Assembly: GCA_900199595.1 (NCBI GenBank)
Contig: FZRB01000006.1
Span: 1-64,000, forward strand
Length of the DNA stretch: 64,000 bases
From: Lachnospiraceae bacterium
GTDB lineage: Bacteria; Bacillota; Clostridia; Lachnospirales; Lachnospiraceae
Reading direction: 5' to 3'
In this document: positions 42,959 to 52,631 of the stretch, piece by piece
Layout of the letters: each line of letters starts with the position of its first letter
How positions within the stretch are numbered: position 1 is the first letter of the stretch
Notes under the pieces: generated by a model
The model's input: the letters and a program-made list of their open reading frames with translations, nothing else
Told to the model about the DNA's origin: nothing
Databases searched by the model: none
Translations under genes and position numbers: made by a program

Positions 42959-44394
42959 AATTTTGTCCCCATATAATAGAATCCTTTTGCCTCATCAAGA
43001 TGTACATTTACGAATTCACCCACAAGTTCAGGTGAGCCTTCAAAATGTACCAGAATGTTGTTATCCATCCTGCCTGTAACATAGCCTTCCATATGGTCGT
43101 TCACACATTCAACGAGAACCTCCTTGTCCTGGCCGGCAAATCTTGCACTGGCCTCAGCACTTGTTTCTCTCACAAGCTCAAGGAGACGGCTGAATCTGTC
43201 ATTAACCACTTCTTCAGAAAGCTGTTCCCAGGTAGCAGCCGGAGTTCCGGTTCTCATGGAATAAATAAATGTAAAGGCCTGGTCATATCCAACCTGTCTT
43301 ACTACATCCATAGTATCCTGGAAATCTTCCTCAGTTTCACCCGGGAAGCCAACCATGATATCTGTTGTAAGAGATACATCAGGCAGTCTTGTCTTTATCT
43401 TATTTACAAGCTCCAGATAGGATTCCTTTGTATAATGACGGTTCATTTTCTTAAGAACCGCTGAAGAACCTGACTGTACAGGAAGATGTATATGTCTTGC
43501 AACCTTTGGGTTTCTTTCTATAACATTTATAAGTTTATCTGAAAGATCCTTTGGATGACTGGTCATGAATCTGACTCTTTTTATCTCGTCTATCTTGCAG
43601 ACTTCTTCCAGAAGTTCAGGGAATCCATATTCAAGATTATTCTTTATTGTCTCACTTTCATCCAGGAAATTAACACCGTAGGAATTTACATTCTGTCCAA
43701 GCAGCATAATCTCTTTATAGCCCTGGTCAGCAAGACACTTTACTTCTGTAAGCACATCCTCAGGAGTCCTGCTTCTCTCACGTCCTCTTACATAAGGTAC
43801 GATACAATAGGTGCAGAAATTATTGCAGCCATACATGATATTTACGCCGGACTTGAAATTATACTTCTTCTTCTCAGGAAGCATCTCAACGTTAGCCTCT
43901 GGCGCTTCAAGAACATCAACCACCTGTCTATCAGTCTCAGTAAGACGAAGGAAAAGCAGCTCAGACAGCTTATACAGATTAAATGTACCAAATATAATAT
44001 CCACGAAGCTGAAACTCTTTTCGATATACCCCACGATATCAGCCTGCTGCATCATGCAGCCACAGATAGCCACAAGCATATCAGGACGCTTCTCTTTCTG
44101 TTTTTTAAGAGAACCTAAGTGTCCGTAAAGTTTCTGGTTCGCATTTTCCCTGACACTGCAGGTATTATAGATTACAAAATCCGCTTCCTTCTCGGAAGCA
44201 GCTTCCGTGTATCCAATCTGCTCCAGGATACCCATCAGCTTCTCAGAGTCGCGGGCATTCATCTGGCAACCAAAAGTCGTCACATAATAAGTCGGAGACT
44301 TACCCGTGGAAGCCTTTATGTTATCAAGCTGTTCGCGGCATCTCTCTATATAGTAGGTCTGACGTTCGCGAGCATTATTAGAATTATCGTTCAT
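42955..44394 (-). CDS. miaB: tRNA-2-methylthio-N6-dimethylallyladenosine synthase
   Basis: A 479-residue methylthiotransferase that adds a methylthio group to i6A37 of tRNA, acting after MiaA. The N-terminal UPF0004 domain has TFGCQMNARDSEKLMGIL and further cysteines for the auxiliary cluster. The radical SAM motif is GCNNFCTYCIVPYVRGRERSR, and a C-terminal TRAM domain (VECVNDHMEGYVTGR...ELVGEFVNVHL) follows. It lies between nadE and mutS and shares the run with its pathway partner miaA. Confidence 0.95.
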   Translation of the reverse strand: MNDNSNNARERQTYYIERCREQLDNIKASTGKSPTYYVTTFGCQMNARDSEKLMGILEQIGYTEAASEKEADFVIYNTCSVRENANQKLYGHLGSLKKQKEKRPDMLVAICGCMMQQADIVGYIEKSFSFVDIIFGTFNLYKLSELLFLRLTETDRQVVDVLEAPEANVEMLPEKKKYNFKSGVNIMYGCNNFCTYCIVPYVRGRERSRTPEDVLTEVKCLADQGYKEIMLLGQNVNSYGVNFLDESETIKNNLEYGFPELLEEVCKIDEIKRVRFMTSHPKDLSDKLINVIERNPKVARHIHLPVQSGSSAVLKKMNRHYTKESYLELVNKIKTRLPDVSLTTDIMVGFPGETEEDFQDTMDVVRQVGYDQAFTFIYSMRTGTPAATWEQLSEEVVNDRFSRLLELVRETSAEASARFAGQDKEVLVECVNDHMEGYVTGRMDNNILVHFEGSPELVGEFVNVHLDEAKGFYYMGTKL

Positions 44395-44403
44395 TTTTAC
44401 TCC

Positions 44404-46368
44404 TTATATTTCTTCAAGTTCCTTCATCCACAGCGCATTTGAGGCGTCGCTCGGCATTCTGAGGTCGCCACGTGGAGACATGGAAACTGAACCGACCTTT
44501 ACGCCGTCAGGCATACAGCTGCGTTTGAACTGCTGGCTGAATAATCTCTTGAAGTACATAGTCAGCCATTTCTTTATAACTTCAGGCTCGTAATCATCTT
44601 TAAATGCCTTCTTGGCAAGATAATATATCTTAGCAGGACCATAGCCGAATCTCAGGCTGTAATAGATAAAGAAATCATGAAGCTCGTAAGGACCTACGCT
44701 GTCCTCTGTTTTCTGTGATATATTTCCGTCCTTATCAGGTGGAAGAAGCTCGGGACTGATTGGCGTATCAAGGATGTCCTTAAGCACATCGCAAGCATCC
44801 GGAAAGACTACATTTTCCACAACAGAATCAATCATCCAGCGTACCAAAGTTTTCGGTATGCTGCCGTTAACGCCGTACATGCTCATCTGGTCGCCGTTAT
44901 ATGTGCACCAGCCAAGAGCCAGCTCAGACAGATCACCGGTACCAACAACAAGTCCATTAACCTTATTTGCATAGTCCATAAGAACCTGTGTTCTCTCGCG
45001 GGCCTGAGTATTCTCGTAGGTTACATCCTTCTGGTCAATTGGATGTCCGATGTCCTTAAGGTGCTGCAGACAAGCGTCTTTTATATCAATAACAATAGGC
45101 TCGGTGCCCAGTGCTTTTATAAGCTCAAGGGAATTGTTATAGGTTCTGTCAGAAGTTCCGAAGGCCGGCATGGTAATCGCAACAAGATCCTGAGGATCAC
45201 GTCCCAGCGCCTTAAGAGCCTTGGCAGCAACCAGCAGTGTAAGGGTTGAATCCATACCACCGGACACACCTACAACCGGCTTTGAACCGGTTATCTGAAG
45301 TCTCTTTGCGAGACCACCAACCTGCATATCAAATATTTCGTTACATCTCTTCACGCGCTTAAGTTTGGAAGAAGGGATGAACGGTTTCTTTGAAACTATC
45401 AGGTATTCGCCGTCTGACTGAGGAAGCTTCGCATCGCTGAACTTAACAGTTACAAGCTCATTCATCTTCTCCTTGAAGAGTGCCCTTGTATCCGCAAATG
45501 TAGAGGAAACGATACGATCATGGCGTATCTTGCCAAGATCCATATCAGCTATCAGTACATAATCCTTATCAATGAAATTATGATTTTCATTTATCAGCGC
45601 GCCGTTTTCCACGAACATGGAATGTCCGGAGAAAATCAGATCCTGAGTTGATTCTGATGCGCCGGCTGAAACATAGAGATACTCGCAAAGAAGAGACGCT
45701 GACTGCTGCTTAACCAGCTGCTTGCGGTAATCTCTTTTTGCTATAGTCTCGTTGCTTGCAGATATATTTACAATAAGCTCAGCACCGCCCAGAGCAAGGA
45801 AGGTTGAAGGCGATACAGGCGCCCAAAGGTCCTCGCATATCTCAACGCCGAACTTGAAATCATTTCCGATATCATAAACTATGTTATTTCCCATAGGAAT
45901 CTCATAATCATATTCCACATCAGACTCTATGCCCAGCTCAGAGAAGCTGATCTGGTATATATCCAGGTCTGCAGCCGAACTAAACCATCTCTTCTCATAG
46001 AATTCATTATGCTCAGGGATAAAAGTTTTGATAGTAATACCCAGCAGCTTGCCCTTTGTCATGACAAATGCGCCGTTAAACAGTCTGTCATTCAGACAGA
46101 TCGGTGCACCTACAATAATAACTTCATTTTTCTCAAAGGTAGCCGCAAGTATGGTGCTGAGACCTTTTTTAGTTGCCTCGATAAGAGGTTTCTGGAAGAA
46201 AAGATCCTGGCAGCTATAGCCTGTAACGCTGAGTTCGGGAAATGCGATCACTGCGGGACTCAGTTCATATGCTTCCTCCAGCTTCTCCAGTATCTTACTT
46301 ACATTATAATCAACATCCCCGGGCTTTACCTCGGGTACACATGCTGCAACTCTGTAGAATTCGTACAT
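44404..46368 (-). CDS. nadE: glutamine-dependent NAD+ synthetase
   Basis: A 654-residue two-domain enzyme that amidates deamido-NAD to NAD using glutamine-derived ammonia. The N-terminal nitrilase-type glutaminase (about residues 1-300) has Glu in AFPELSVTGYSC, a Lys region near FIPEHNEFYEKRWF and the nucleophile Cys in FGVEICEDLWAP. The C-terminal synthetase (about 330-654) has the PP-loop GVSGGMDSTLTLL, GTGDLSELALGWCTYNGD and the C-terminal KRSCMPDGVKVGSVS. AAAGGAG precedes the ATG. Confidence 0.95.
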   Translation of the reverse strand: MYEFYRVAACVPEVKPGDVDYNVSKILEKLEEAYELSPAVIAFPELSVTGYSCQDLFFQKPLIEATKKGLSTILAATFEKNEVIIVGAPICLNDRLFNGAFVMTKGKLLGITIKTFIPEHNEFYEKRWFSSAADLDIYQISFSELGIESDVEYDYEIPMGNNIVYDIGNDFKFGVEICEDLWAPVSPSTFLALGGAELIVNISASNETIAKRDYRKQLVKQQSASLLCEYLYVSAGASESTQDLIFSGHSMFVENGALINENHNFIDKDYVLIADMDLGKIRHDRIVSSTFADTRALFKEKMNELVTVKFSDAKLPQSDGEYLIVSKKPFIPSSKLKRVKRCNEIFDMQVGGLAKRLQITGSKPVVGVSGGMDSTLTLLVAAKALKALGRDPQDLVAITMPAFGTSDRTYNNSLELIKALGTEPIVIDIKDACLQHLKDIGHPIDQKDVTYENTQARERTQVLMDYANKVNGLVVGTGDLSELALGWCTYNGDQMSMYGVNGSIPKTLVRWMIDSVVENVVFPDACDVLKDILDTPISPELLPPDKDGNISQKTEDSVGPYELHDFFIYYSLRFGYGPAKIYYLAKKAFKDDYEPEVIKKWLTMYFKRLFSQQFKRSCMPDGVKVGSVSMSPRGDLRMPSDASNALWMKELEEI

Positions 46369-46435
46369 AGTTTACTCTCCTTTTTTACACCTCATTCGAC
46401 TCCCTCTGAGTCACCTTCTTCTCAATATGAAGATT

Positions 46436-46972
46436 TTATTCTCTGGTTTCGAGGTCTCTGCTCAGTCCCTCCAGATAATGTACCACCGCGGGACCATTTG
46501 AATGGATGAAGAAGTCATCCTCCAGCTCCTCGTACTTGAAATTCTTGGCGTGACCGTCTCTCTCAACTCGCTCCACATACTCCTTTAGCTCGGAGAATCT
46601 CATATAATACATGTCATTTCTTTCAGTAAATAAAATAAGTATAAAGGCAACGCCGCCCTGCTCCTCAAATTCCTTCATGAAATTAAACTGATGCTCATGT
46701 ATATTCTGCAGGGAAAATGTATCGGTCTTACATTCCTTCGCATCAAAGCAGATGGGAATCTCCTGCACCACTCCTATATAATCAACAGTGGAATCCTTCT
46801 CAAAATACGCCTCAGTGATAAGTTTCCTATCACTGTCGAACTTAAGCGGTGTAATGGGCGTAGGAATCTTCTGTACAAGCGCCAGCCTCTTGTTTCTGTA
46901 ATATTCATTTGTGGTATTAATCAGGCTCTCAAAGGCCGAACCCCTGAGCCCCCGCGTCTTCCACGTCGCCAT
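46436..46972 (-). CDS. recU: Holliday junction resolvase RecU
   Basis: A 178-residue RecU, which cleaves Holliday junctions during recombination and segregation in Firmicutes. RGSAFESLINTTNEYYRNKRLALVQK, PTPITPLKF, ITEAYFEKDSTVDYIGV and CFDAKECKTDTFSL contain the conserved Glu, Asp, Glu and Lys of the PD-(D/E)XK active site. The length is close to the family norm of about 200. The start at 46972 follows a palindromic repeat separating it from the pseudouridine synthase gene. Confidence 0.88.
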   Translation of the reverse strand: MATWKTRGLRGSAFESLINTTNEYYRNKRLALVQKIPTPITPLKFDSDRKLITEAYFEKDSTVDYIGVVQEIPICFDAKECKTDTFSLQNIHEHQFNFMKEFEEQGGVAFILILFTERNDMYYMRFSELKEYVERVERDGHAKNFKYEELEDDFFIHSNGPAVVHYLEGLSRDLETRE

Positions 46973-46990
46973 TCATTTATCCTCTCAAAA

Positions 46991-47030
46991 GATGACACTT
47001 TTTTATCAGGTGAAAAATTGTCACCTTTTA
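46991..47030. repeat. degenerate member of the TGACA/TGTCA palindrome family
   Basis: GATGACACTTTTT and AAAAATTGTCACC flank TATCAGGTG. The outer arms match the other copies, but the central GAACC/GGTTC is eroded to TATC/GGTG. It lies between two co-directional minus-strand genes. Confidence 0.5.
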
Positions 47031-48080
47031 TTATAATTTGATTGATACTCCCGACATTCGTTTTGCCACTATACTTATTGTAACGTCGAAATCATCAGTA
47101 TACTCAGGGAATATCACTTCATATGCAGTCAGCTTCTGGGACTTTATCCCATATTCTTTTCTGAAACGCTCATTTACTTTTGGGTTACCATACTTCGTAT
47201 CGCCGATTATCGGATAGCCCAGATAGGCAAGATGTGCTCTGATCTGATGACTCTTACCGGTTATAAGTTCCACACGAAGGATGGTTATATCCAACGATTT
47301 ATTATACCCCAAAACCTCAAAGCCAGTTTCTATAACAGAGGTTTTATTATCTATTTTATTAGAATCAGGAAATGTTCTATCATTTATTTCTTTTATAGTA
47401 ACCTGATTATTCTTTTCATCTTTAGTAAGCGAAGCTCTGTAAATGCCTTTAAGCTGAGCCTTTCCCACAACTTCAGCCCTGTAATATTTCCTAAGGCTTC
47501 TGTCCTTGATTATCTGTGACAGATATTTGCTTCCGGCAGGTGTTTTACCGGCAAGTATGAGACCCTCAGTATTTCTATCCAGCCTGTTACAGACAGAAGG
47601 TTTAAATGTCATCAGGCTTGTTTCACTTATAGCCCCGTTAGCCATGAGATAATCCAGAATCATCTCATTGATCGATACATCCTCCGGCTTAGACTTCTGG
47701 GAAAGTATACCGGACGGTTTATTGACGATGATGATATCCTCGTCTTCATATACCACATCAAGTTTAACAGCACCTGTTGCGAATCCACCATGTTTTGCAC
47801 CCACAGCATTTCCACCAGGCCCAGCGCCAACCGCGTGGCTGACATGCTCCAGATACCCAGCATCCTGAAAGCTCTTTATAGTCACATCACTAAGATAAAA
47901 TGTAACCACATCACCAGACTTCAGAACTTCAGAACCGTCAGCCTTCTTGCCGTTCAGCTTTATATTCTTTTTTCGCAGCATTTTATAGATAAATGAATCC
48001 GGCGCCTCTTTCAGAAAATTCCTGCATAGCTTTTTCAGCTTGTAACCTTCTTCATTTTTTGTTACATTTATTTCCTGCAT
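47031..48080 (-). CDS. RluA-family pseudouridine synthase (RluC-like)
   Basis: A 349-residue enzyme with an N-terminal S4-like domain (LKKLCRNFLKEAPDSFIYKML and KNIKLNGKKA) and a catalytic domain in which the active aspartate sits in VCNRLDRNTEGLIL. LITGKSHQIRAHLAYLGYPIIGDTKYG closes the core. The arrangement matches RluC-like enzymes, so 23S rRNA is the likely target, but the site cannot be told. A glycine/alanine-rich insert (about residues 80-105, HAVGAGPGGNAVGAKHGG) is unusual. It is the second rluA-type gene in the window. Confidence 0.85.
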   Translation of the reverse strand: MQEINVTKNEEGYKLKKLCRNFLKEAPDSFIYKMLRKKNIKLNGKKADGSEVLKSGDVVTFYLSDVTIKSFQDAGYLEHVSHAVGAGPGGNAVGAKHGGFATGAVKLDVVYEDEDIIIVNKPSGILSQKSKPEDVSINEMILDYLMANGAISETSLMTFKPSVCNRLDRNTEGLILAGKTPAGSKYLSQIIKDRSLRKYYRAEVVGKAQLKGIYRASLTKDEKNNQVTIKEINDRTFPDSNKIDNKTSVIETGFEVLGYNKSLDITILRVELITGKSHQIRAHLAYLGYPIIGDTKYGNPKVNERFRKEYGIKSQKLTAYEVIFPEYTDDFDVTISIVAKRMSGVSIKL

Positions 48081-48137
48081 ACCTATTTACCAAATATAAT
48101 CAAAGAAAAGCATTTTATAAATCAGCGTACCAGAGTG

Positions 48138-48785
48138 CTAGAATCCCAAAGAATACAGTCTGTCCATCGTCAGCTCGTCATCCCTGTCAGATGCACCTTC
48201 AGAATCCTTGATTCGAGAAATCTCCTTCTTGAAGGTATTTAAATTATCAGTCACAAATATCCTGCACTGCCTGTCATCCGAGTCATTCACCATATTTATA
48301 TATTTCTTAATCTTTTCGCGTTTCTTCGCATCCTTCTCATCAGGAGTAAATGCGATGATATTATTATTATATACACAGGCTGCCGGAACAAAAATAAGCC
48401 CATCCTCATCAGTAATCGGTAAATCATAGATGATCTTTCGGCCCGTCTCGTCAGACACTTCATTTACTGCTTTATAAGTATCATTATCCAGAGACTTACA
48501 TCTAAGACACATAACAAAATCGATTATATTTCGCGCAAATGGAATGGACATAACACAGGCTATGATTATAAACCATGTCTTTCTTGTGTGAAATACAATG
48601 ATGCTGAAAAGCACATCCGCAAGTATCAGAAGAAGCAGAAAAATCACCATGACAAGCTTTATATTTCTCTTCTTTCGTATGCGGCCGTAGCTGCCAAGTT
48701 CAGACATTTCAAAACGTGATGGCTTACGGTTCTTACGCTTTTTATCCTTTTTAATTGCCTTATAAGTCGAGTTATCTATCTTCAT
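48138..48785 (-). CDS. hypothetical membrane protein
   Basis: A 215-residue protein I do not recognise. A basic N-terminus (KKDKKRKNRKPSRF) precedes two transmembrane segments at about residues 44-66 and 68-88. A cytoplasmic-type C-terminal domain of about 120 residues follows, with ETGRKIIYDLPITDEDGLIFVP and charged helices. It lies between rsmF and the RluA-type gene and may be co-transcribed. The ATG at 48785 was chosen, and a TTG at 48797 sits too close to the GGAG site. Nothing in it points to a particular function. Confidence 0.65.
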   Translation of the reverse strand: MKIDNSTYKAIKKDKKRKNRKPSRFEMSELGSYGRIRKKRNIKLVMVIFLLLLILADVLFSIIVFHTRKTWFIIIACVMSIPFARNIIDFVMCLRCKSLDNDTYKAVNEVSDETGRKIIYDLPITDEDGLIFVPAACVYNNNIIAFTPDEKDAKKREKIKKYINMVNDSDDRQCRIFVTDNLNTFKKEISRIKDSEGASDRDDELTMDRLYSLGF

Positions 48786-48815
48786 AGAGTTAATCAATCT
48801 CCAGATTATTTTTTA

Positions 48816-50387
48816 TTATGAGGTCATGCGCCAGCCGGGAAGGTATTTGTTTTTCAGGGTGCCGCGGATATTTTTTGCGAATCCGAGGGGATAATCCATC
48901 ACGCAGATCATTATCCAGCCAGGCTTGCCAATTAATTCTGATATAAATAAATCAATAGACTTATCGGCCATAGATATATCGTCAAAATAGATATCATCCC
49001 TGACATCCTCCAGCTCCAGTGTCTCGCCCCTGAGATATTTATATACAGCGATGCTGTCGGGCTTCAGCCGAAGCACATTATCGAAATCAGAAGCCTTAAG
49101 CAGCATAGGCAGACTCTGGCTTGGCTCAAATCTTTTCTTTTTTATCTCCCCAAGATACACTCCGTTTCTCATAGTGCGAAGACCCTTGGTATCTGGCGCA
49201 TCTTTGGGAATCAGGAATACTTTATCTGAACTTATTTCTATTCTGTCTTTGTCAAATGTCTCGCAGCCTGCAGAAATATGACTGAAGAACTCTGTAACTT
49301 CCTCAGGAAGCTTCGATTTTTTTATCTTGTAGGTGCTTGCGTATCCGCCTCGGTTTTTGCTAATTACGTTTTTAACTGAGTTATTATCAACGCAGTCATC
49401 ATTATCTGCAGAACCTGCAACACCACTATTCTTCTTCACAAGTGACACATAATGCCCCTCACCATTTACTCTGTGGGGGAACAAATGCGCTGTATACTCA
49501 AGATTATATTCGGAAAATGTTTTCTCAAGCTTTCCGCCTGAAGAAGCAATTATATCATTTATTCCATCACTTACCCACTCAGCATGTCCGGGTTCGAAAC
49601 CATCATACATTTTAATCGGAACAAGCTCCAGACTGTTATCCAAAGAAAGAAGATACAGTATCTGCTCTTCATCCTCTCCCGGGTCAAATGTACAGGTCGA
49701 ATAAAGTATCATCCCACCCGGCTTCAGCATCTTGACCACCTGATCAAGAATACTTTGCTGTATCACCTCGAACTTCTCATTTCCATTTAATTCCCAGGCA
49801 GAAATCATGGAATTGGATTTACGAAACATTCCTTCACCTGAGCACGGTGCATCTATAAGTATCTTATCAAAATATTCTCCGAAATGATCAGCAAGCTTGT
49901 CCGGAGTCTCACAGGTAATGACTACATTTGAAGCTCCGAAAGCCTCCACATTTTTCTGAAGAGCTTTAAGGCGAGAAGCCGAGATATCATTGGAAACCAA
50001 AATGCCGCTTCCCTTCAGACGTGCAGCAAGCTCTGTGGTCTTTCCACCGGGTGCGGCACAGATATCAAGAACCCTGTCACCATCCTCTATAGGAATCACA
50101 GCTGCCGGAAGTGTGGCACTGGCCTCCTGCAGATAATAAAGTCCGGCAAAGTAAAAAGGATGCTTCGACGGAGAGTCAATTGAAGCATCATAATAAAACG
50201 CATTTTCGGTCCAGGGAACAGGAGTCAGCTCAAATGGAGATATCTGAAGAAACTCCTCCACGGATATTTTAAGTGTATTAATCCTGAGGCAGTGATTAAG
50301 AGGTTCCTCGAGGGATGCTTCGTATAAAGGATACTCATCCCCGAGAATTCTTTTCATTTTTTCAACATACTTATCCGGTAATCTCAT
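48816..50387 (-). CDS. rsmF: NOL1/NOP2/Sun-family rRNA cytosine methyltransferase (RsmF-like)
   Basis: A 523-residue SAM-dependent m5C methyltransferase. The N-terminal targeting region ends in LQEASATLPAA. The Rossmann core has ICAAPGGKTTELAA, the first catalytic cysteine in DAPCSGEGMFRK and the second in YSTCTFDPGEDEEQ. The C-terminal half includes a PUA-like and RsmF-specific tail (GWIMICVMDYPLGFAKNI...GTLKNKYLPGWR), which favours RsmF/YebU over RsmB. The target is probably a cytosine in 16S rRNA. It starts 3 bp after the TPR gene. Confidence 0.88.
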   Translation of the reverse strand: MRLPDKYVEKMKRILGDEYPLYEASLEEPLNHCLRINTLKISVEEFLQISPFELTPVPWTENAFYYDASIDSPSKHPFYFAGLYYLQEASATLPAAVIPIEDGDRVLDICAAPGGKTTELAARLKGSGILVSNDISASRLKALQKNVEAFGASNVVITCETPDKLADHFGEYFDKILIDAPCSGEGMFRKSNSMISAWELNGNEKFEVIQQSILDQVVKMLKPGGMILYSTCTFDPGEDEEQILYLLSLDNSLELVPIKMYDGFEPGHAEWVSDGINDIIASSGGKLEKTFSEYNLEYTAHLFPHRVNGEGHYVSLVKKNSGVAGSADNDDCVDNNSVKNVISKNRGGYASTYKIKKSKLPEEVTEFFSHISAGCETFDKDRIEISSDKVFLIPKDAPDTKGLRTMRNGVYLGEIKKKRFEPSQSLPMLLKASDFDNVLRLKPDSIAVYKYLRGETLELEDVRDDIYFDDISMADKSIDLFISELIGKPGWIMICVMDYPLGFAKNIRGTLKNKYLPGWRMTS

Positions 50388-50390
50388 TTA

Positions 50391-51320
50391 TTAATACTCT
50401 TCCTCTGAATCTGTCTCACTATGAACAGGATTCGGATCCATATTTATCCTTGAATAAAGAAATGTATACTCTTTCTGATAGGTCTCATTTTCGGGATATT
50501 CCTTGATAAGCTTTTCAGCCTTTTGCAGAGCCGACTCATAATCATACTTCGACTCAGAAAGGACTATATCATTATACATGAGCTTATCTGTATACAGCTT
50601 ATCCCCTGAAGAAAGCCCCTTGTTTATATATGTAACTGCAGTATCAAAATCTCCCTTTTCTATGTAATATGAAGACATCTGATAAGCAACATATGTATTC
50701 ATTCCATAGTCATTTACATATTCGCTAAATGCGTCCAGCATCTTATCATACTGACCCTTCTGCTGGTAGCAGACACCAAGGAATAGATTTGCACTCTTGT
50801 TGCCTCTTTCCAGCTCAGCCTGCATACTGGCTATAGTATCATCACTTATATCACCACTCTGGACATCGCCAAGGGCCTTTGAAAGTCTTAAATCATCCTC
50901 AAGTCTGTCGCTGGGATATTTCGTTGTACTAAATGAACTGCTTGCAAATTCAAGATATATATTATATGCACTGAAATAATCACCGCTTCTCATATATGCA
51001 GCCGCGAGATAAAGCTTCGTGTCACTATCCATTTTAACTGAAAACCACTGTTTTCTATCAAGGGACTCAGTAAACAGGTCTATAGCTTCATTAAACTGAC
51101 CAGCATTAAAGGCTTCAATCCCCTGCTCACGTAAGCTTTCCTTATCGGAAATGGAATGAACCACGATAAATGCAGTACCAATAATAACTATTATAGAAAA
51201 AACAGCACACATTACAGCCAGACGAAGGTTACGGCTTTTATGAGCCTGACGCTGCTTTTCCTTAGTTGTTTTAATGTCATTCTTTATTCTGTTTTCTTCT
51301 ATTATTTCTCTGTTGGACAT
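50391..51320 (-). CDS. membrane-anchored TPR-repeat protein, function unknown
   Basis: A 309-residue protein with a charged N-terminal cytoplasmic stretch, one transmembrane segment at about residues 32-54 and an extracellular array of tetratricopeptide-like helical repeats. Examples are GIEAFNAGQFNEAIDLFTESL, AAAYMRSGDYFSAYNIYLEFA, GVCYQQKGQYDKMLDAFSEYV and SSYYIEKGDFDTAVTYINKGL (each read as separate units). Such proteins serve as protein-interaction scaffolds. No partner is evident. It lies between galE and rsmF in one run. Confidence 0.75.
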   Translation of the reverse strand: MSNREIIEENRIKNDIKTTKEKQRQAHKSRNLRLAVMCAVFSIIVIIGTAFIVVHSISDKESLREQGIEAFNAGQFNEAIDLFTESLDRKQWFSVKMDSDTKLYLAAAYMRSGDYFSAYNIYLEFASSSFSTTKYPSDRLEDDLRLSKALGDVQSGDISDDTIASMQAELERGNKSANLFLGVCYQQKGQYDKMLDAFSEYVNDYGMNTYVAYQMSSYYIEKGDFDTAVTYINKGLSSGDKLYTDKLMYNDIVLSESKYDYESALQKAEKLIKEYPENETYQKEYTFLYSRINMDPNPVHSETDSEEEY

Positions 51321-51327
51321 CTAACCC

Positions 51328-52338
51328 TTAGTCCTTTTTACTCAGTGTAATTTCAGCAAATCTCCAGGAATCCTTGCACATTCTCTCAAGATCAAACTTA
51401 GCCTCCCAGCCAAGCTCCTCCTTAGCCTTTGCAGGATTTGCATAGCACATGGCTATATCGCCTGCACGACGGGGCTTGATGCTGTAAGGAATCTTGATTC
51501 CATTTGCCTTCTCGAACGCATTTACTATATCAAGCACGCTGTAACCTGTGCCTGTTCCGAGATTATATATATCAACTCCATCAGTCTGGGATAATCTTCC
51601 AACTGCAGCCACATGTCCGAGAGCAAGATCAGTTACATGAATGTAGTCCCTGACACCGGTTCCGTCGTGAGTATCGTAGTCATTTCCGAACACACCAAGC
51701 TCAGGCAGCTTACCAAGAGCAACCTGAATGATATAAGGCATAAGATTGTTCGGTATACCGTTTGGAGATTCGCCGATAAGTCCACTCTCATCTGCCCCGA
51801 TCGGATTGAAATATCTGAGAAGGATAACCTTCCAGTCCTTATCGGGAATTGTCAGATCACTTAAAATCCTTTCGAGATAAAGCTTTGTAGTTCCGTAAGG
51901 ATTCGTGGTGGACAGAGGAAAATCCTCAGTTATCGGACAGCTCTTCGGAGATCCGTAAACAGTTGCCGAGGATGAGAAAATAATCTTCTTGCAGTTATAT
52001 TTATTCATAAGCTTGCAGAGATTTATGGTGCCTGATATGTTGTTTTCATAGTACATAAGCGGCTTCTCAACTGACTCACCTACTGCCTTCAGCCCTGCAA
52101 AATGTATTACTGCGTCAAATGTATTCTCCGCAAAAACAACCTCCATCTCTTCAGGCTTCAGCATATCAGCCTTATAGAATTTAGGTCTTATACCTGTGAT
52201 CTTCTCGATATAATCAAGAGTCACTTCCTTAGAATTATATAAATTATCAAAAATTACAACATTATGTCCGGCTTTGATCAGCTCAACAACAGTATGAGAA
52301 CCGATATATCCGGTACCACCAGTAACAAGAATATTCAT
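51328..52338 (-). CDS. galE: UDP-glucose 4-epimerase
   Basis: A 336-residue short-chain dehydrogenase/reductase enzyme that interconverts UDP-glucose and UDP-galactose. The N-terminal NAD-binding GGTGYIGSHTVVEL, the catalytic Ser in IIFSSSATVYG and the YxxxK motif in NPYGTTKLYLE are intact. YFNPIGADESGLIGESP and DGTGVRDYIHVTDLA are GalE signatures. AGGTGA precedes the ATG. It is the first gene of the leftward run after the tRNA gene, and no other Leloir-pathway gene is visible. Confidence 0.94.
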   Translation of the reverse strand: MNILVTGGTGYIGSHTVVELIKAGHNVVIFDNLYNSKEVTLDYIEKITGIRPKFYKADMLKPEEMEVVFAENTFDAVIHFAGLKAVGESVEKPLMYYENNISGTINLCKLMNKYNCKKIIFSSSATVYGSPKSCPITEDFPLSTTNPYGTTKLYLERILSDLTIPDKDWKVILLRYFNPIGADESGLIGESPNGIPNNLMPYIIQVALGKLPELGVFGNDYDTHDGTGVRDYIHVTDLALGHVAAVGRLSQTDGVDIYNLGTGTGYSVLDIVNAFEKANGIKIPYSIKPRRAGDIAMCYANPAKAKEELGWEAKFDLERMCKDSWRFAEITLSKKD

Positions 52339-52434
52339 AGGTCACCTCACTTATTAATATAGAAAAAATACCACCCCTTATATTAACATTATAAGATGTA
52401 GCGGTCAAATATATAAATTAAAAAGGACATAAAT

Positions 52435-52457
52435 AAAAAAAGAACATTACGTTCTTT
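52435..52457 (-). terminator. terminator of tRNA-Leu
   Basis: On the minus strand AAAGAAC-GTAAT-GTTCTTT is followed by TTTT, 5 bases past the tRNA 3' end. Confidence 0.8.
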
Positions 52458-52461
52458 GATT

Positions 52462-52545
52462 TGCCGGCGGCGGGGGTCGAACCCGCACGGTGTTGCCACC
52501 AACAGATTTTGAGTCTGCCTTGTCTGCCAATTCCAACACGCCGGC
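52462..52545 (-). tRNA. tRNA-Leu (anticodon CAA)
   Basis: On the minus strand an 84-nt cloverleaf begins GCCGGCG and ends CGCCGGC plus discriminator A. The anticodon stem GCAGA/TCTGT closes the 7-base loop CTCAAAA with anticodon CAA. A class II variable arm (TTGGTGGCAACACC) and the T-arm GCGGGTTCGACCCCCGC are present. CCA is not encoded. It reads UUG leucine codons, a UNN codon class modified by MiaA/MiaB encoded nearby. Confidence 0.95.
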
Positions 52546-52556
52546 TGATGTGCCAT

Positions 52557-52585
52557 ATTATTGCACAACATAAAATAATAATCAA
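52557..52585 (-). promoter_or_regulatory. promoter of tRNA-Leu
   Basis: On the minus strand TTGATT (plus 52580-52585) and AATAAT (plus 52557-52562) are 17 bp apart, ending 11 bp before the tRNA 5' end. Confidence 0.5.
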
Positions 52586-52631
52586 CTAAAATATACAGTC
52601 TCTTGAAACTAAAATATATAGTCTCCTGAGA
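52586..52631. repeat. two tandem 23-bp units after gerW
   Basis: CTAAAATATACAGTCTCTTGAAA (in two parts, 52586-52608) and its near copy at 52609-52631 differ at 3-4 positions. The second forms the perfect hairpin AGTCTC-CT-GAGACT directly after the gerW stop, which may act as its terminator hairpin. Confidence 0.6.
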